Source: Incurvaria masculella (taxonomy: Eukaryota > Arthropoda > Insecta > Lepidoptera > Incurvariidae). From it: 64,000 nt of DNA. The translations under genes were made by a program, and so were the position numbers. The DNA lies in assembly GCA_946894095.1 (NCBI GenBank), contig OX335649.1, forward strand, positions 13,410,001-13,474,000. Direction: 5' to 3'. This document shows, piece after piece, positions 1-12,188 of this stretch; the stretch's first letter is position 1; every line of letters starts with the position of its first letter. The notes under the pieces are model-generated. The model saw only the letters and a program-made list of their open reading frames with translations. It was not told the DNA's origin and ran no database searches.

Positions 1-493
1 AAATTTTTTGGAATTATGGATGTTATATTTTAGGTTATTTTTTTGTCTGGTCCCATCATTGTGAGTGGCATTATTGTACTCTTTTTTATTTTTATTATGA
101 CGTGCAAACAGTGCCACTTTTTTAACATACACGTCATATGTAGTTAGTATCTTAAGCGATAAAAATAATGGTTTGCAATGCTCGTTCCAAGAAGATTTTG
201 ACATTATTCGTATAGCTTTTTTTTTGGATTTTCAATACTTTGATTGCGTCGCGTATTTTATATTATAGCGGCAAAATAAATACACACTGCATTTTCACCG
301 CAAGGCGTCGCGCCACTAGGTTACCGAGGCGGTTATAATAACTAGACTTATATATTTTCTACAAGTCATCTACATCTCCCATCCTCATATACAGATCTAC
401 ATTCTACAACCAATACGATTTATCAAAATGTCGAAGTGTTTTGTTTACATAGATAGACGATATAAACTGAACAATTTTCTTTCACCGCCTCAG

Positions 494-725
494 GAACAAG
501 CTCCAGCGCATAGAGAACGGAACGTTCTCTTGCCTGAAGACCCTGCAAATATTGAAACTGTCGGAGAACAAGATCGGCCGGATATCGGAGGGGGCGCTTC
601 AGCGGCTGGAGGCACTTGAGACGTTGCTGCTCGACAGGAACCGGCTGAGCGAACTGCCCCGTCAGCTGCTGCAGCAGTTAACCAGTCTCAGCTATTTAGA
701 TCTATCGGCCAATCGTTTAAAACAT
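494..725 (+). CDS. LRR gene, first exon in window
   Basis: The acceptor is a pyrimidine-rich tract ending CCTCAG at 493. The first base completes a codon begun in an exon left of the window. The donor is GTGAGT at 726. It reads NKLQRIENGTFSCLKTLQ onward, with three LRR units ending SYLDLSANRLKH. The exon closes on a codon boundary. Confidence 0.8.
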
Positions 726-3700
726 GTGAGTTTAAGGGTATTTTTCACCTGCTGCTGATTATCTTAAACGCCACATAATAAGGACCTTTATTAGTAGCTT
801 GCAATCAATACCAGTACAAGATAATCAGCACTTTAGTAATAAGGGCTGTTTAAGTGAAGATTAAAATAAATAAGCAATTGGTGAATACCAGACTAAGGGC
901 CTTTTTCACCTACTGCTGATGAGCTTCATCGCCACATGTTAAGGGTCCTTATTAGCAGCTTGCAATCAATACCAGTACAAGATAATAAGCACTTTAGTAA
1001 TAAGGGCTATTTAAGTGACGATTAAAATAAATAAGCAATTGGTGAATACCAGACTAAGGGCCTTTTTCACCTACTGCTGATTAGCTTCATCGACACATGT
1101 TAAGGGTCCTTATTAGCAGCTTGCAATCAATACCAGTACAAGATAATAAGCACTTTAGTAATAAGGGCTATTTAAGTGACGATTAAAATAAATAAGCGAT
1201 TGGTGAAAACCAGACTAAGGGCCTTTTTCACCTACTGCTGATTAGCTTCATCGCCACATGTTAAGGATCCTTCTTAGCAGCTTGCAATCAATACCAGTAC
1301 AAGATAAACATAACTTTATAATAAAGGCTTAAGTGTCAATTAAAATAAATCAGCGCATGATGAAAACCAGGCTAAGAGTGTTTGTTCCATCATACCTCAG
1401 ATGTTTTTGTTTTAAAATTCCAAAAAAAATAGTCTATGACTAAACATATCATGTACGATTCGTTCAACTCTTATCGCAGTTGCCTAAGCGGGTTCAGGCT
1501 TTTTCGGAGTTGCCTAAAATCAGCCAGTCAAGTATAATAAATTTCGTTGTCTATAGCATCTGCCTGAGAACATCAGGCATAATCCATTACGCTCAAAAAA
1601 GCCCAGTCGAATGCAAAAAATATTGAATTTTTACATCTTCCGGCATAATCGCAAATGCCTAGGCTTTGTATAGAAAGCCTGATTATAACATAAGCATGCG
1701 ACAATAACACGGTAAATAGAGCCGAATTCGAGATCCATTTCTGTCCTTAACTTCAACTTAAGAGTAAAGAGGTTTTTTTTCTCGTTGCATTGAATACGTC
1801 GCGGGCTTATGCTCTATTCAGGCTTTCTATTCCAAACTTAGGCTTTATATAGTTTTTTGAAAACATTTTACCGTACTTTTGCATTTTTTTTAATAGTTTT
1901 ATATTCAAGTGTATTTTTTTATTACATTGTTTCACATTCGTAGAATGCGTAAAAGGTTTTTCGTTTTCTTAAAATTTAATTTCTCTTGCGGCCAAGCTCA
2001 AAAATGCCAGCGCAGACCGGTTCACACACATTAAAAAGTGAAAAAAATATATCTCCCTCCAGTGGCTCAAATTGGTTAAAATATTCATACCCTACGAAGG
2101 TCACGGTTAAAAACGGTTTGCGGATTCAGAAAGCAAATAACGTACCCGACTTATATCTGCCCTTCCTACATAACGAATGGACGGCGTAAAGTTGTTGAAT
2201 AAGTTTGAGTTTAATAAGGATATAAAAATAAAAGTTAAAAACCTTTTTAAAAACGAGCTTTTATTATAATCCTCTTAAAGGAATAAAATCTTAACCTGTA
2301 TAATTTCTTAGAATCACTTCTTAGAGGTAAATATGCTATGCTAGCATGAGCCTGTGACATTTGAAATATATGTCTATACTCTGCTCTGTGGTCTGTAAAG
2401 TCAGACAATATATAAAAATGTACAGCTCCCAACACAGTAAGCGCTGCATTCAGTTTTTTTAGAAGCTGACTCGGTTGAGGAGACCCAATTTGTTGAGACG
2501 TCTTCAAAGGTGCTTGAATACCATATGTGCCGTTACATTTTTCGTAGAGTGTACATAAGAATATGATCTTTTTAACAGTTCTCTGGCATGGAATTCCAAA
2601 GTCTCGACAATCTGAGACATCTGGATCTGAAGGACAATGAGATATCGGAGTTGCCGGATTTTTTGTTCGCCAACTGCAGCCGCCTAGAGAAGCTCAACCT
2701 GTCCAGAAACAGACTGCGGTTCCTTAACTACACCACGCTGGATGGGCTCGGACAACTCGCCTCGCTTACTCTTTCGGACAACCTCATTCACGAGGTCCAC
2801 TTCAAGACATTCGCCAGCTTAAAGAATCTCACCACTTTGTGAGTATCGTCAAGAATACATTACAGAACCGCAACCTATCTAGCAACAGGCTGCGGTTCTT
2901 CAACTATACCACGCTAGACGGACTCAGACAGCTCGCCTCGCCCACTCTCTCGGACAACCTCATTCACGAGGTCCACTTCAAGACATTCGCCAGCTTAAAG
3001 AATCTCAGCACTATGTGAGTATCGTCAAGAATACATTACAGAACCGCAACCTATCCAGGAACAGGCTGCGGTTCTTCAACTATACCACGCTAGACGGACT
3101 CGGACAGCTCGCCTCGCTTACTCTCTCGGACAACCTCATTCACGAGGTCCACTTCAAGACATTCGCCAGCTTAAAGAATCTCAGCACTATGTGAGTATCG
3201 TCAAGAATACATTACAGAACCGCAACCTATCCAGGAACAGGCTGCGGTTCTTCCACTATACCACGATAGACGAACTCGGACAGCTCACCTCTCCATCTCT
3301 CGGATAACCTCATTTACAAGGTCCACTTCCAGATATTCGCTGGCTTGAAGAATCTCAGTACTTTGTGAGTATCGTCAAGGATACATTACAGAACTTAACC
3401 ACCCAGGAACAGCCTGCGGTTCTTCAACTATACCACGCTAGACGGACTCGGACAGCTCGCCTCGCTTACTCTCTCGGACAACCTCATTCACGAGGTCCAC
3501 TTCAAGACATTCGCCAGCTTAAAGAATCTCAGCACTAGTGAGTATCGTCAAGAATACATTACAGAACTTAACCACCCAGGAACAGCCTGCGGTTCTTCAA
3601 CTATACCCCGCTAGACGGACTCGGACAGCTCGCCTCGCTGTCTCTCGGATAACTTATTTACAAGTTTCACTTCAAGATATTCGCCGGCTTGAAGCGTCAC

Positions 3701-6700
3701 ACCGTTTCGTGAGTATCGTCAAGGTTGTGGTTCTTTGTTTTACTAGAGAATCTAAACCTGTCCAAGAACAGGCTACGGATCTTCTATACATCCTGATTAA
3801 CGATCTCGGGTAGCTGGCCTCGCGATCTCTCCAATATCTGTAATGCAGTATTTTAGGGGTTAATAATTAATTAAATTTCTGCGCGGAAAAAAACTTGCAG
3901 GTGTGAGCCGACGTGAATGAATTAATAACAGAGATCTTCTTCCCACATAGACTTGCCAGATATGTAGTACAAAACTCCTAAAATGCTACGACGACATTAT
4001 CTCAGCGGACGCGTGTTATCAAAGCAGCTGATATATTTTTCGGGACAGATCTTGTCGCAAACGGTTAATCGGACTCAAAAATACATCGCATTTGGTTTCT
4101 GCGCAGCCGCTGGAGCTTGGAGGGCGCAGGACAAGTCAGTTCTGGGTAGTCTACGTGTACAGTAGCTTTGTGATTTGAATTCATGTTGTGTTCAATTTTA
4201 GGGTAGATATGTTTGTAAACGTGCAACAAAATATTTACCACCTCCAAATTTTGCAAATAATACTCGGTTAACGTTTAAGCCATGCGTCGTTTATCACCTT
4301 TAACAAGTATGTGTGTAGGCGCGATTATTCAAATGACTTAAACCGGTAGTTCAAAGGATCGAACCTCAGAACAAAACGTAAACCCGGAGTAAAGGGTTAC
4401 GTGTAAGTTTGACTAGTGTTATATGTAAGTTTGACTACCCGATTAATTCCTCCATAAATGAATTCAGTTTGTTAAGAGTATCTCCGCAGGGCGCGCACGT
4501 GATCCTTATCCAAAGATAGAATGTAATTAGTGCGTTTTGTATGCTTTTCTTGGATTTAGAAAAAAACCTAATGGATGCATTGCAAATACATGAAATTTTA
4601 TGTATGATCATCCACATAGGATCAAAATATATGTGCTGTTGGCCTAATATCATGACAAACGTGTGGTATAAGCCATCGATGCCCAGTTACATAAAAATAT
4701 ATCATTAAATGAACTATGATCGAAGGGGCGATGAAAATGAATGCGTATTTTTCATCCAGTTAAATCTAGTCGTGAAATATGAGGGAGGCCCTGGCATGGC
4801 ACCTGATTTATATGTGGTATTGGCCTGATGTCATGACAGTAGGTCAAAAAATAGGTCATCAATGTCCAGTAACATTAAAAACTATCTTAACGAGTACGTA
4901 ACTCGATCGAAGAGTCTTTGTAATTGCAGTTTATGGGGAGCAGAGACCGGTGTAATAACTGATGCATCAGAAAGCCCTCAGGCATGTGGGCTCCCATAAG
5001 CGACTCGCAAATTGCGAGTCTGGCGGATTCGCGTTCCCACAATGTCAATTGATACTGTCATTTGAGGTTATTAAACTAATCAAGAATAACTTGCGGACAT
5101 TCTGTAAGGAACGGATTATCTTAACGATCATCAATTAGTCTCGCTCAGACACAGTTGAAGGTACTTCGATTGACTTTGAAACCCAGCCTGGCAAATATAT
5201 ATATCCCGAGTCGTCTGTCTACGAGATCATAAATCGTGAGAGGAAGGTACCATGAAGTTAGTGTAATGTACGGTAAACCTTGAAACATTGAAATACCGTG
5301 CTCCAGAATTTTCCCTTCTAATAAAACCGCTTTGACAACAGCTATAAAAGCGGTTTTCTCGACTGAAATATTCCTGATTCCTGTGCAAGGAATTTCAAGA
5401 ATAGGCCTACAGAAGTTGGGATGCAAGAAATACTAAACGTTATCTGCCGCCTATTATTTGAGTTTGATCGTTTTATATGTGAAAAACCGAAACGCTGAAG
5501 CACAATTTCGATAGGTCAACTAGAGACGTACTGGTTATTGATATCTCTATGAGGTAAATTAGGTTTTTGTTATAGTGTTTCTCAGTTTGCTGGTTATTCG
5601 AAAAATATTTTTATTAGAATAATATTTGATGGGCTGAATTTATTTTCTCTCAACGTCTCCAAATCACCAAAATCAAATCAATAAAAATATTTCCTTTTGG
5701 TGGCAATGACAGTTCGAGGGAAAATAAGATTTGCCCATTTCTAGACCTTTGTCGGTATAGAATCGCAAAATTTCGCTCAAACAAGCGAGCTTTTGCCCTC
5801 AAGAGGGTGCTTTCAATCTATCTAAGACGTCGAAAACAATAAATAAGTTATCTCTAACAATAGATCAAACTCGGTTTGTGGCGATTTCATTGTATGCGCA
5901 CTTTCGGACCATATTATTTTCTAGATGGGCCGTCCCATTTTATCAAAAACAAATTCGATTGTCACTGCGAAAGGTCATTGTTAAATAATTGACATCCTTT
6001 ATTGAACATATATACATCGACCCACGTCTTCACCTACCCATGTGTTCTGCAGGACTATTCCTGGAATTCCGTAATCAGGAATCAGGATTTTTGAGTCTCG
6101 AAAACCATTTTTATAGCGGTTTTCAAAGCGATTTTCTTGACGAAAATATTTCGGAGCATAGTATTTCAATTTAATCAAGGTATTCCGTCGAGAAAATTGC
6201 TATTAAAGCGGATTTCTAGACTCAGAATTACTGATTTCTGATTACGGAATTCCAGGAATAGGCCTACTGATCTGATTTACACATTCATGAAAATAACGAT
6301 TTAATTAGAATATTTAATACAATCACTACCCTTAATAAATTACTTTCCTTTTTAAGTTACAAACTATTAAACATGATTGTGTTTTATTGTAAAATGTTGT
6401 TTTTATTTTTCGTCTTAAGGTGGGCCTTCCCGCTCAACTCAACATACAAATTTGGAAAGAAGATCATGCGCATATTTATTTTCAGAGATCCAAGATCATA
6501 CTTCAAATAGCTTTAAATAATCAAACTAGATGTCTGATGACCATTAGCATAGTAAAATAGTGTTTCTTAGTTTTAGGGTCCGAAAATTGGGTTTTTTTTT
6601 GCTCATTTTATGCAATAAATTTGGCGGTGGATTACTCAACTATAAAATAAAAACATCTTAAAAAGGTTAGTCATCTAACCTAGCTTGTTCCATGAAAATT

Positions 6701-9700
6701 TATAAGGAATTTGGTTTTTGTTAGATTTTCACTACAGCGGTCGTGAATTACTTTTAGCTAGAAGTCGTTTTGTAATTAAAATTTTCGTAAATCTTACCAA
6801 ATCAAACAATATGCGAATTGTCTGCTTTGTGGACATGTTGCATCCTCCTTATCACGGAGCCTGTCTTTTTCTTTGAAACAGAGAAGGTCCCAGAGCGCTA
6901 TAGCACGGTGCCCCCGAATGAGTTATTCCCGCCGGGAAGGGCCACCTTAAGAATAAAATATTCTACTTAAAAATACCTCTACGTTCGTATAGATTATTGC
7001 TATCGATTTTTAGTACCAACTCCAATACACGTTTGTCCATCCACCTTTCCACATCTTACTATACATAAAGAGTCAGTCACAATTTAAAGTCTTTGTCTTG
7101 AGAAGAATTTCCTGTCGTTTTTCGCGCCGTGACTCAAGTTTAGTTTTTAATTTCTCCATCAGGGACTAATTAAAGTTTTAAATTAGTTTCCGGATAGAAG
7201 TTGTTCTTCCTTTTTTTTGAATTGCAAAGAGCGTGTACAATACACAAGATATTTTTAAACAAATTAAAGAACTTGGAGCAGCTCGTAGCCTAGTGGCGCG
7301 GGGCCTTGCCTTGAATGCCAGAGGTCATGGGTTCAAATCCCCGCCCCGTTCATGCACCACTTTATTTCTTTTTCCGAGTTGGATAAGTGCAATAAAATTC
7401 GAGCTGCTGGTTTCGAATCCATGCAAAACTGTAGGTTCCGTTCCCCTACTAGGTGGAAGGGTTAAGCCGGTTAGGGTTGGTACCATGGCATTGGATGAAA
7501 AAATGGTCGGAACGGCAATAAAAAATTGTCTGTATGTACTTTATTCCTTCAGGAAATTAGTTCACTACCGAAAATCTACTTGCTTAAACTTTCAAGAAGA
7601 CATTTCACACTTCAACTGACATGTGATAGAACTCCGTTGTCAAAATGAAATTAAGCACACAAAATATTCCCGGAAAACTTTCGTTGAAAAACATCCTCTT
7701 CCAAGGAAGTCACACAGTGGCTTTGAGGCTTGACGCTATAAATAAGCCTGTTTACGAAGAAATTGATATTTCACCGATAAAAGAAAACAAAGTGTGATCC
7801 TGTCAGAAAATTCTTTATATTCCCTTATTCACATTCCGTTTGACTTATATTCCCTTTAGATTTATATTTTCACATGTCTTTTACATTCGCACTTCACACG
7901 TGCTATTTTAATCTGAAACTTCAAGAGGGGAATCCGAATATGCTATCAAAAACAGTTCTTTGAAAGAAAAATACATAATTTTACAACTTGTGTTTTTAGG
8001 GTTCCGTACCCAAAGGGTGAAAACTGAACCCTATTACTAAGCCTCCGCTGTCCGTCCGTCCGTCTGTCCGTCCATCCGTCTGTCACAGGACTGTATCTCA
8101 GTAACCGTAACAGATAGACAGCTGAAAATTTCACAGAGTGTGTATTTATTTTGCCGCTATAACGACAAATATTGAATAATATTGAAAATATATTAAAAAA
8201 GGGGCCTTCCATACAAAAAACGTGATTTTTTTGTGTTAACTCTTTTACGATAATACGGAACCCTTCGTGTGCGAGTCCGACTCGCACTTGGCCGGTTTTT
8301 TATTTTATTAAGCGAATTTAAAGCCACTTTCATAATTAGAATGATTTACCATCACGAGACATATTACGTTGTTTTTAAAGGGTACATTTCTAGTCCCCGC
8401 AGTCGCGGAGCATATTTAACGAGATCTATGCCTTTTGAAGAGTTGAGAAGTATACTATGATCGTACCCCATGGCGCTTTATCTCGGTATACCTCTCCATG
8501 GAAATGGAGTCAAGTTGTGGAAGAAAGTGTATTTCACGAATAATAACTTACCTTAAGGTATGCTCGACCCATATCTAAGAGGTGCCCGATGATGCCCATG
8601 GGCCTTTGAAATTTCAGGGGTTCTGCAAAAACTATGCCAGCCGACCTGTGGCTGCATGGCATGGCATGGTGCATGACACACCATGTTTGAAGGAAATTGG
8701 AAATACCTCGGCAGGAATCCATTTCACTGTTTACCCAACCCAAGGATCTGGAGGACGAGGATGGCTGTATGCTTTTTTTGGGAATGTCGAAATTGAATAA
8801 AAAAATAATGTCTATATTTAAGTAGCGTATCATATACTACAACAAAAACTAAATTTATAAATAGCAGAAAACCAAATAAATTCGTTTGGGAACAAGTCTA
8901 TAGATCCTGTGATATTTTTTTAAAATTAAATATATTTTTCCTACAAGGCGATGGAAAACACATTGCACATTTATTTTATGGCTCGATTTTTTCTGGTCAA
9001 TAAAATATTGTATTTTTTTTTATTTTAATTTAAAATTCTAAATTTAATTGCAGATATCTGGACAACAACCTGTTTCCATCGCTGCCATCTCGCACCCTCG
9101 ATTTCACGCCCAAACTGGCCGTCGTGAAGTTGGCCGGTAACCCGTGGCACTGTGACTGCCACTCGCTCTATATCTCCACGTGAGTATAGACCGACACATG
9201 TGATTATATAAACTATTATGTGTTCGTTATGGACTAAGTGATTAACTGGACATTATGAATAATGCTCGGGCGTTTTGAAAAATTCCGAAAATGACAGGAC
9301 AATAACCTACCATAGTTGCTTCAACTGAGTAATTTTCGGAATTTTGAAAACTTCTTGCAAAAAAATCCTACGAAGCAGTCAAAACCGCCTTTGAAAAATG
9401 TTTTTTTGTTTTTTTTTGCATTGAATTATATTATTATCCATATAATGGCAGAAGTGCACTGATAAAAATGGTATAGTATGATCGATTGGTTGATTGTTAA
9501 AAAAAAACATTTTATTATTTCGATATAAAACTGTAACGACCGAATAATTGGGTTTTATAGATAAACGGTCAGCCATTCCAAGACACCTCATGCACAATTT
9601 ATTTTAATTTTATATTAATGCATCAATTTATGATCATGAGCCATTTCAAAAGCAGATGTAAAGCTTTTTTCAAAGTCTGGTTTATTTGCATATATTGCCT

Positions 9701-12188
9701 GCATATTTTTCTCTTACAAGTAGGTATACTTAAATCAGTAAGGCATATACGATCCATTTCCACGCAAGCAAAGATTTAGCTTTTCACGCGATCATTAGAG
9801 TAGGCATAAGAGGTGACACCGGATCGTGAAAATTCCGTAATGCACTTTCCGTGTTATTTGCAAGGGCGGTGGCAATGGCTTGTCGCATTCGCACCCCTTA
9901 CTTTTGATAGATAGCTTGCTCACTGCACGTGGAAAAGTCGGCATACTTAACTGAAATACTTTTATTGTACCTTTCTGAGAAGATTTGAACTTCGTCTGCA
10001 AAATAATTTGAAAAATATCTGCTGCAATATGGCAGTGTTTTCGTTTTATCATACAGTATAATGTTTAGGATATTTTTTTTTAATTATCAATGTCACCTGA
10101 AAAAAGAATTAACCTGAAATGGCTGTTCCGAAATGAAATATTAATATGCACTAGTTGTTCCACTGGATTTGTTGCAGAATATGTTGAAAGGATTTTTCGA
10201 TAGTGATTCACATTCTACCTAAAAGTGAATGGTTACTTAACTACTTTACTTTGAATGAACGATGGTCGAAGCGGCGATAAAAGTTTTTCCCCCCGTTGCC
10301 GATCCATTCAAAAATGTGACCACTGCTTCAAAAACAGCCTTCAACATCTGTCAAATTCAGCCTTAACAGACGCACGGACGGACGGACGGACGAACGGACG
10401 AACGGATGGATGGACGGACGGACAGTGGAGGCTTGGTAATAAGGTTCCGTTGGCACCCTTTGGGTACGGAACCCTAAAAACTTTTTATTTTTAGTTTAAA
10501 TTTGAGTTTGTATTTGCCCATAAATAATTTTCATATCACTTTCGAAAATAAATAATAATAATTTATTTACAAAATTTTATTGCTATGCCATCGAAAATAT
10601 AAATGTCAAATTGGGAGCCAAGAATATGCGTGGTTATCGACTTCGCCGACAAATGAATTGAGAAGTTCTGTAGATAATCCGGAAATCTAATTTTAAGACC
10701 ATACAACAGTAACTATCCAAAACTAATTTAGAATATTAGAATACAATTTCTTGTTTTCTCTGCTACAAAAATGTTTGCGATCGAAAATATAACTTAAACA
10801 ACAATATATTCAAACAGTCAAATTATTTATGCAAAGCAGTTAATTCACTTAGTTAATTCGCTCAAGATTTCGATTTTTGGTTCAATATTTTTTAAAAGCA
10901 AACTAAAAATGTTTAGAAGAGTAAGATATATTGACCTTACAATTTAAAAACGCTAACTTGCGTGTATTATAAAGAAGATAAGTTGATTAGCCAAATATGT
11001 GAAAACTAGCCAAGGCAAATCTTGAGCTACAATATTCAGAAAAATGATGTTATAAATCTCACTATAGCAGCAATACTCTGCAACCTGTGGAATAATATCC
11101 AGAGCACACCTTACGAAGCAGCACGTTTTTAGTTTAAGCGTCCAGCGAACATTGCACGTTTATTCATTTATTTTGTATTTCACTCCTACAAGCCCAAGGT
11201 TGTAAGTCTAGGTGTAGTTCTTTGCGTAGCAGCAAAGATGTTTCATTTGAAATATCGAATATAGGATCGTGACGCATAAATAATAACAATAGTGACTTTT
11301 TCTTTAAAATGGATTGAGTATTTCATAACATATAAAATTGGCACACTTCATGTACTTTTATCGTCACAATGCACTTTATCACATTATTCTGATAATAATG
11401 TAAGCGATTAGATTTTTAAAAAACACCTCGGATATTACCTCGGATTACCTTCGTTCGCCCCTCAATCCCATCACAACTATTATCTAAATGAGTCCTGTTT
11501 TATTCGTAACCACTTCTAATGATACTCTTCTCATATACATTTTAACAAATTTTCTTTAAATACTCTTGAAGAAAGAAAGTAGAGACGAGGATAACAAACA
11601 AATATAGAAAACTTTGTACGTTAACATTAGATATAAATAATTTGCGTTATATGTATTTGTAGCTTCGATGAAATAATTCAACATTACTGCTCATTTCATC
11701 TAAAACGATTAGATGTATATCTCACATTTTCACAGAAAAAAACAAATAATTTACCGCTTCTGAATGCTGCAATCTAGTGATATAGTAGTGTATCATTTAT
11801 TTATGCTTCTGATTGCATTTAGTTATTCTAAAATTATTTAATCACCAGTTTTAGACACGGAGATTCCCGTGACCTTGGATATGAATAGGAACATTATTTA
11901 TTCTACATTTAATAAATTATTTTTTCATCTCACAGTTGGGTGCGTTTGAATGAAATGAAGCTATGGGACTACTCTCCGACGTGCGTGTCGCCCTGGTACG
12001 TGGAGGGGCACTTCCTAAAGAAACTAAAGTTCCCGGAGCTGTGCGCTGGACAATGGGCCAGCATGGTGAACCTGTCCCCTCGGTTACCCATACAGCAGCT
12101 GCTTGCTCTCAATATCACCGTCAACAGGAAGCCGCAGCCTAGCCTCGAGCAGAACCATGACTTTACTACGAGTGACCCATGGAACTGA
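494..12188 (+). CDS. Leucine-rich-repeat protein, 3' part of gene (four exons)
   Basis: Exons 494-725, 2579-2838, 9054-9179 and 11936-12188 join in frame through GT-AG introns with phases 0, 2 and 2. The product is a run of about 24-residue leucine-rich repeats (LxxLxLxxNxL pattern, e.g. LRHLDLKDNEISELP and LEKLNLSRNRLRFL). It ends in an LRR C-terminal cap, NPWHCDC with later cysteines in SPTC and ELC. About 290 residues are encoded here. No start codon or signal peptide is visible, so the gene begins left of the window. No membrane helix follows the cap and the last exon ends at TGA 12186-12188, so a secreted protein of the acid-labile-subunit/slit-like LRR class is likely. LRR and LRRCT assignment is firm; the partner and role are unknown. 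Two of the four exons have spawned tandem partial copies downstream. Confidence 0.85.
731..1385. repeat. 161-bp tandem repeat, four copies, in LRR intron
   Basis: The string TTTTTCACCT recurs at 741, 902, 1063 and 1224, an exact 161-bp period. The copies share blocks such as GCAATCAATACCAGTACAAG and TTTAAGTGACGATTAAAA. The array starts about 5 bp after the exon donor at 726 and fades by about 1385. The two middle copies are most alike. Confidence 0.85.
1386..2578. other. Intron sequence without recognised gene
   Basis: This is the remainder of the LRR intron between 725 and 2579. I see AT-rich sequence with a short inverted motif around AGAAAGCCTGA (about 1665-1685) and its complement near 1818-1832. 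A minus-strand 86-codon frame at 2247-2507 has no recognisable domain and no supporting context. Confidence 0.5.
2579..2838 (+). CDS. LRR gene, second exon in window
   Basis: The acceptor TTTTTAACAG ends at 2578 and the donor GTGAGT starts at 2839, after two bases of a codon. It reads FSGMEFQSLDNLRHLDLKDN onward through three LRR units to SLKNLTTL. Its last roughly 149 bp plus 27 bp of intron are the source of the tandem copies that follow. Confidence 0.85.
2839..3835 (+). repeat. Tandem decayed copies of LRR exon 2 tail with its splice donor
   Basis: The donor motif GTGAGTATCGTCAAG recurs at 2839, 3015, 3191, 3365, 3538 and 3719, spacings of 176, 176, 174, 173 and 181. Each unit carries the last roughly 149 bp of exon 2 (CTGCGGTTC ... 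CACGAGGTCCACTTCAAGAC) and the first 27 bp of its intron. Frames differ between units and stops are present, so these are exon relics inside the intron rather than extra LRRs. The last copies are the most diverged and the run ends near 3835. Confidence 0.85.
6047..6275. repeat. Foldback element with AGGCCTATTCCTGGAATTCC-type ends
   Basis: The left end reads GGACTATTCCTGGAATTCCG and the right end is its complement, CGGAATTCCAGGAATAGGCC. The inside carries TTTTATAGCGGTTTTCAAAG. Related pieces with the core TATAAAAGCGGTTTTCT occur at about 5270-5420 and 36945-37080; a looser relative (TTTTATAGCGGTTGTCAAAG) lies at 31965-32140. This is a small non-autonomous foldback or MITE family. Confidence 0.6.
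6416..6950. mobile_element. TTAA-bounded MITE, copy 1
   Basis: The left end is TTAAGGTGGGCCTTCCCG and the right end CGGGAAGGGCCACCTTAA, an inverted pair bounded by TTAA. TTAA borders suggest a piggyBac-type non-autonomous element. It shares its interior (e.g. TTTCTTTGAAACAGAGAAGG) with copies at about 19463-19966 and 41059-41628. No coding frame is seen. Confidence 0.7.
7278..7550 (+). mobile_element. tRNA-derived SINE, head and partial body
   Basis: The head has an A-box-like TAGCCTAGTGGCG and a B-box-like GGGTTCAAATCCC at the spacing of a tRNA gene, followed by the family body ACTAGGTGGAAGGGTTAA and CATTGGATGAAAAAATGG. Related copies occur throughout this window. It is SINE, not a tRNA gene: no acceptor stem closes and the body continues. 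Confidence 0.65.
7995..8300. mobile_element. Lepidopteran GGTTCCGTACCC-family interspersed repeat
   Basis: It begins TTAGGGTTCCGTACCCAAAG, contains the CCGTCCGTCCGTCTGTC simple stretch, and ends CCGACTCGCACTTGGCCGG with a T tract. Two further copies lie at about 10365-10478 (reverse, partial) and 44321-44590. It is a familiar abundant non-autonomous repeat in moth and butterfly genomes; its class is not settled from this sequence. Confidence 0.65.
9054..9179 (+). CDS. LRR gene, third exon in window (start of LRRCT)
   Basis: The acceptor TTAATTGCAG ends at 9053 and the donor GTGAGT starts at 9180. Joined to the previous exon it gives LYLDNNLFPSLPSRTLDF and then NPWHCDCHSLYIST, the hallmark start of an LRR C-terminal cap. 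Phase 2 at both ends. Confidence 0.85.
9180..11935. other. LRR intron without recognised gene
   Basis: Apart from the partial repeat at 10252-10478, the intron is AT-rich with no exon, domain or repeat that I can name. Confidence 0.45.
10252..10478 (-). mobile_element. GGTTCCGTACCC-family repeat, reverse partial copy
   Basis: The stretch CGGACGGACGGACG leads to GGGTACGGAACCCTAA at 10460-10476, the reverse of the family's start. Just left, GATGGTCGAAGCGGCGATAA looks like a SINE body fragment. Confidence 0.55.
11936..12188 (+). CDS. LRR gene, last exon with stop
   Basis: The acceptor is a T-rich tract ending CTCACAG at 11935. It continues the cap as WVRLNEMKLWDYSPTCVSPW, then KFPELCAGQWASMVNL, and a tail of about 45 residues rich in N, Q and P before TGA at 12186-12188. 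The stop lies where the tandem exon copies begin, so the present C-terminus may itself have been set by that duplication. Confidence 0.8.

Larger units (their letters stand above)
3836..9053. other. Large LRR intron filled with interspersed repeats
   Basis: No exon is recognised. It holds SINE tail pieces (about 4610-4880), a foldback family near 5270-5420 and 6047-6275, a TTAA-bounded MITE (6416-6950), a tRNA-headed SINE (7278-7550) and a GGTTCCGTACCC-family element (7995-8300). The remaining stretches are AT-rich and show nothing I can name. Confidence 0.5.

Noticed and set aside
2247..2507. Minus-strand 86-codon frame
   Set aside because: No domain, promoter or splice context; it lies in an intron and is probably chance or an old repeat.
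2839..3835. Exon-tail copies as extra functional LRRs
   Set aside because: Unit lengths are not multiples of three, stops occur, and the true next exon (9054) joins correctly to the donor at 2839.
7278..7350. tRNA gene suggested by A- and B-box-like strings
   Set aside because: No closing acceptor stem, and the sequence continues into a dispersed repeat body found many times in the window; it is a SINE.
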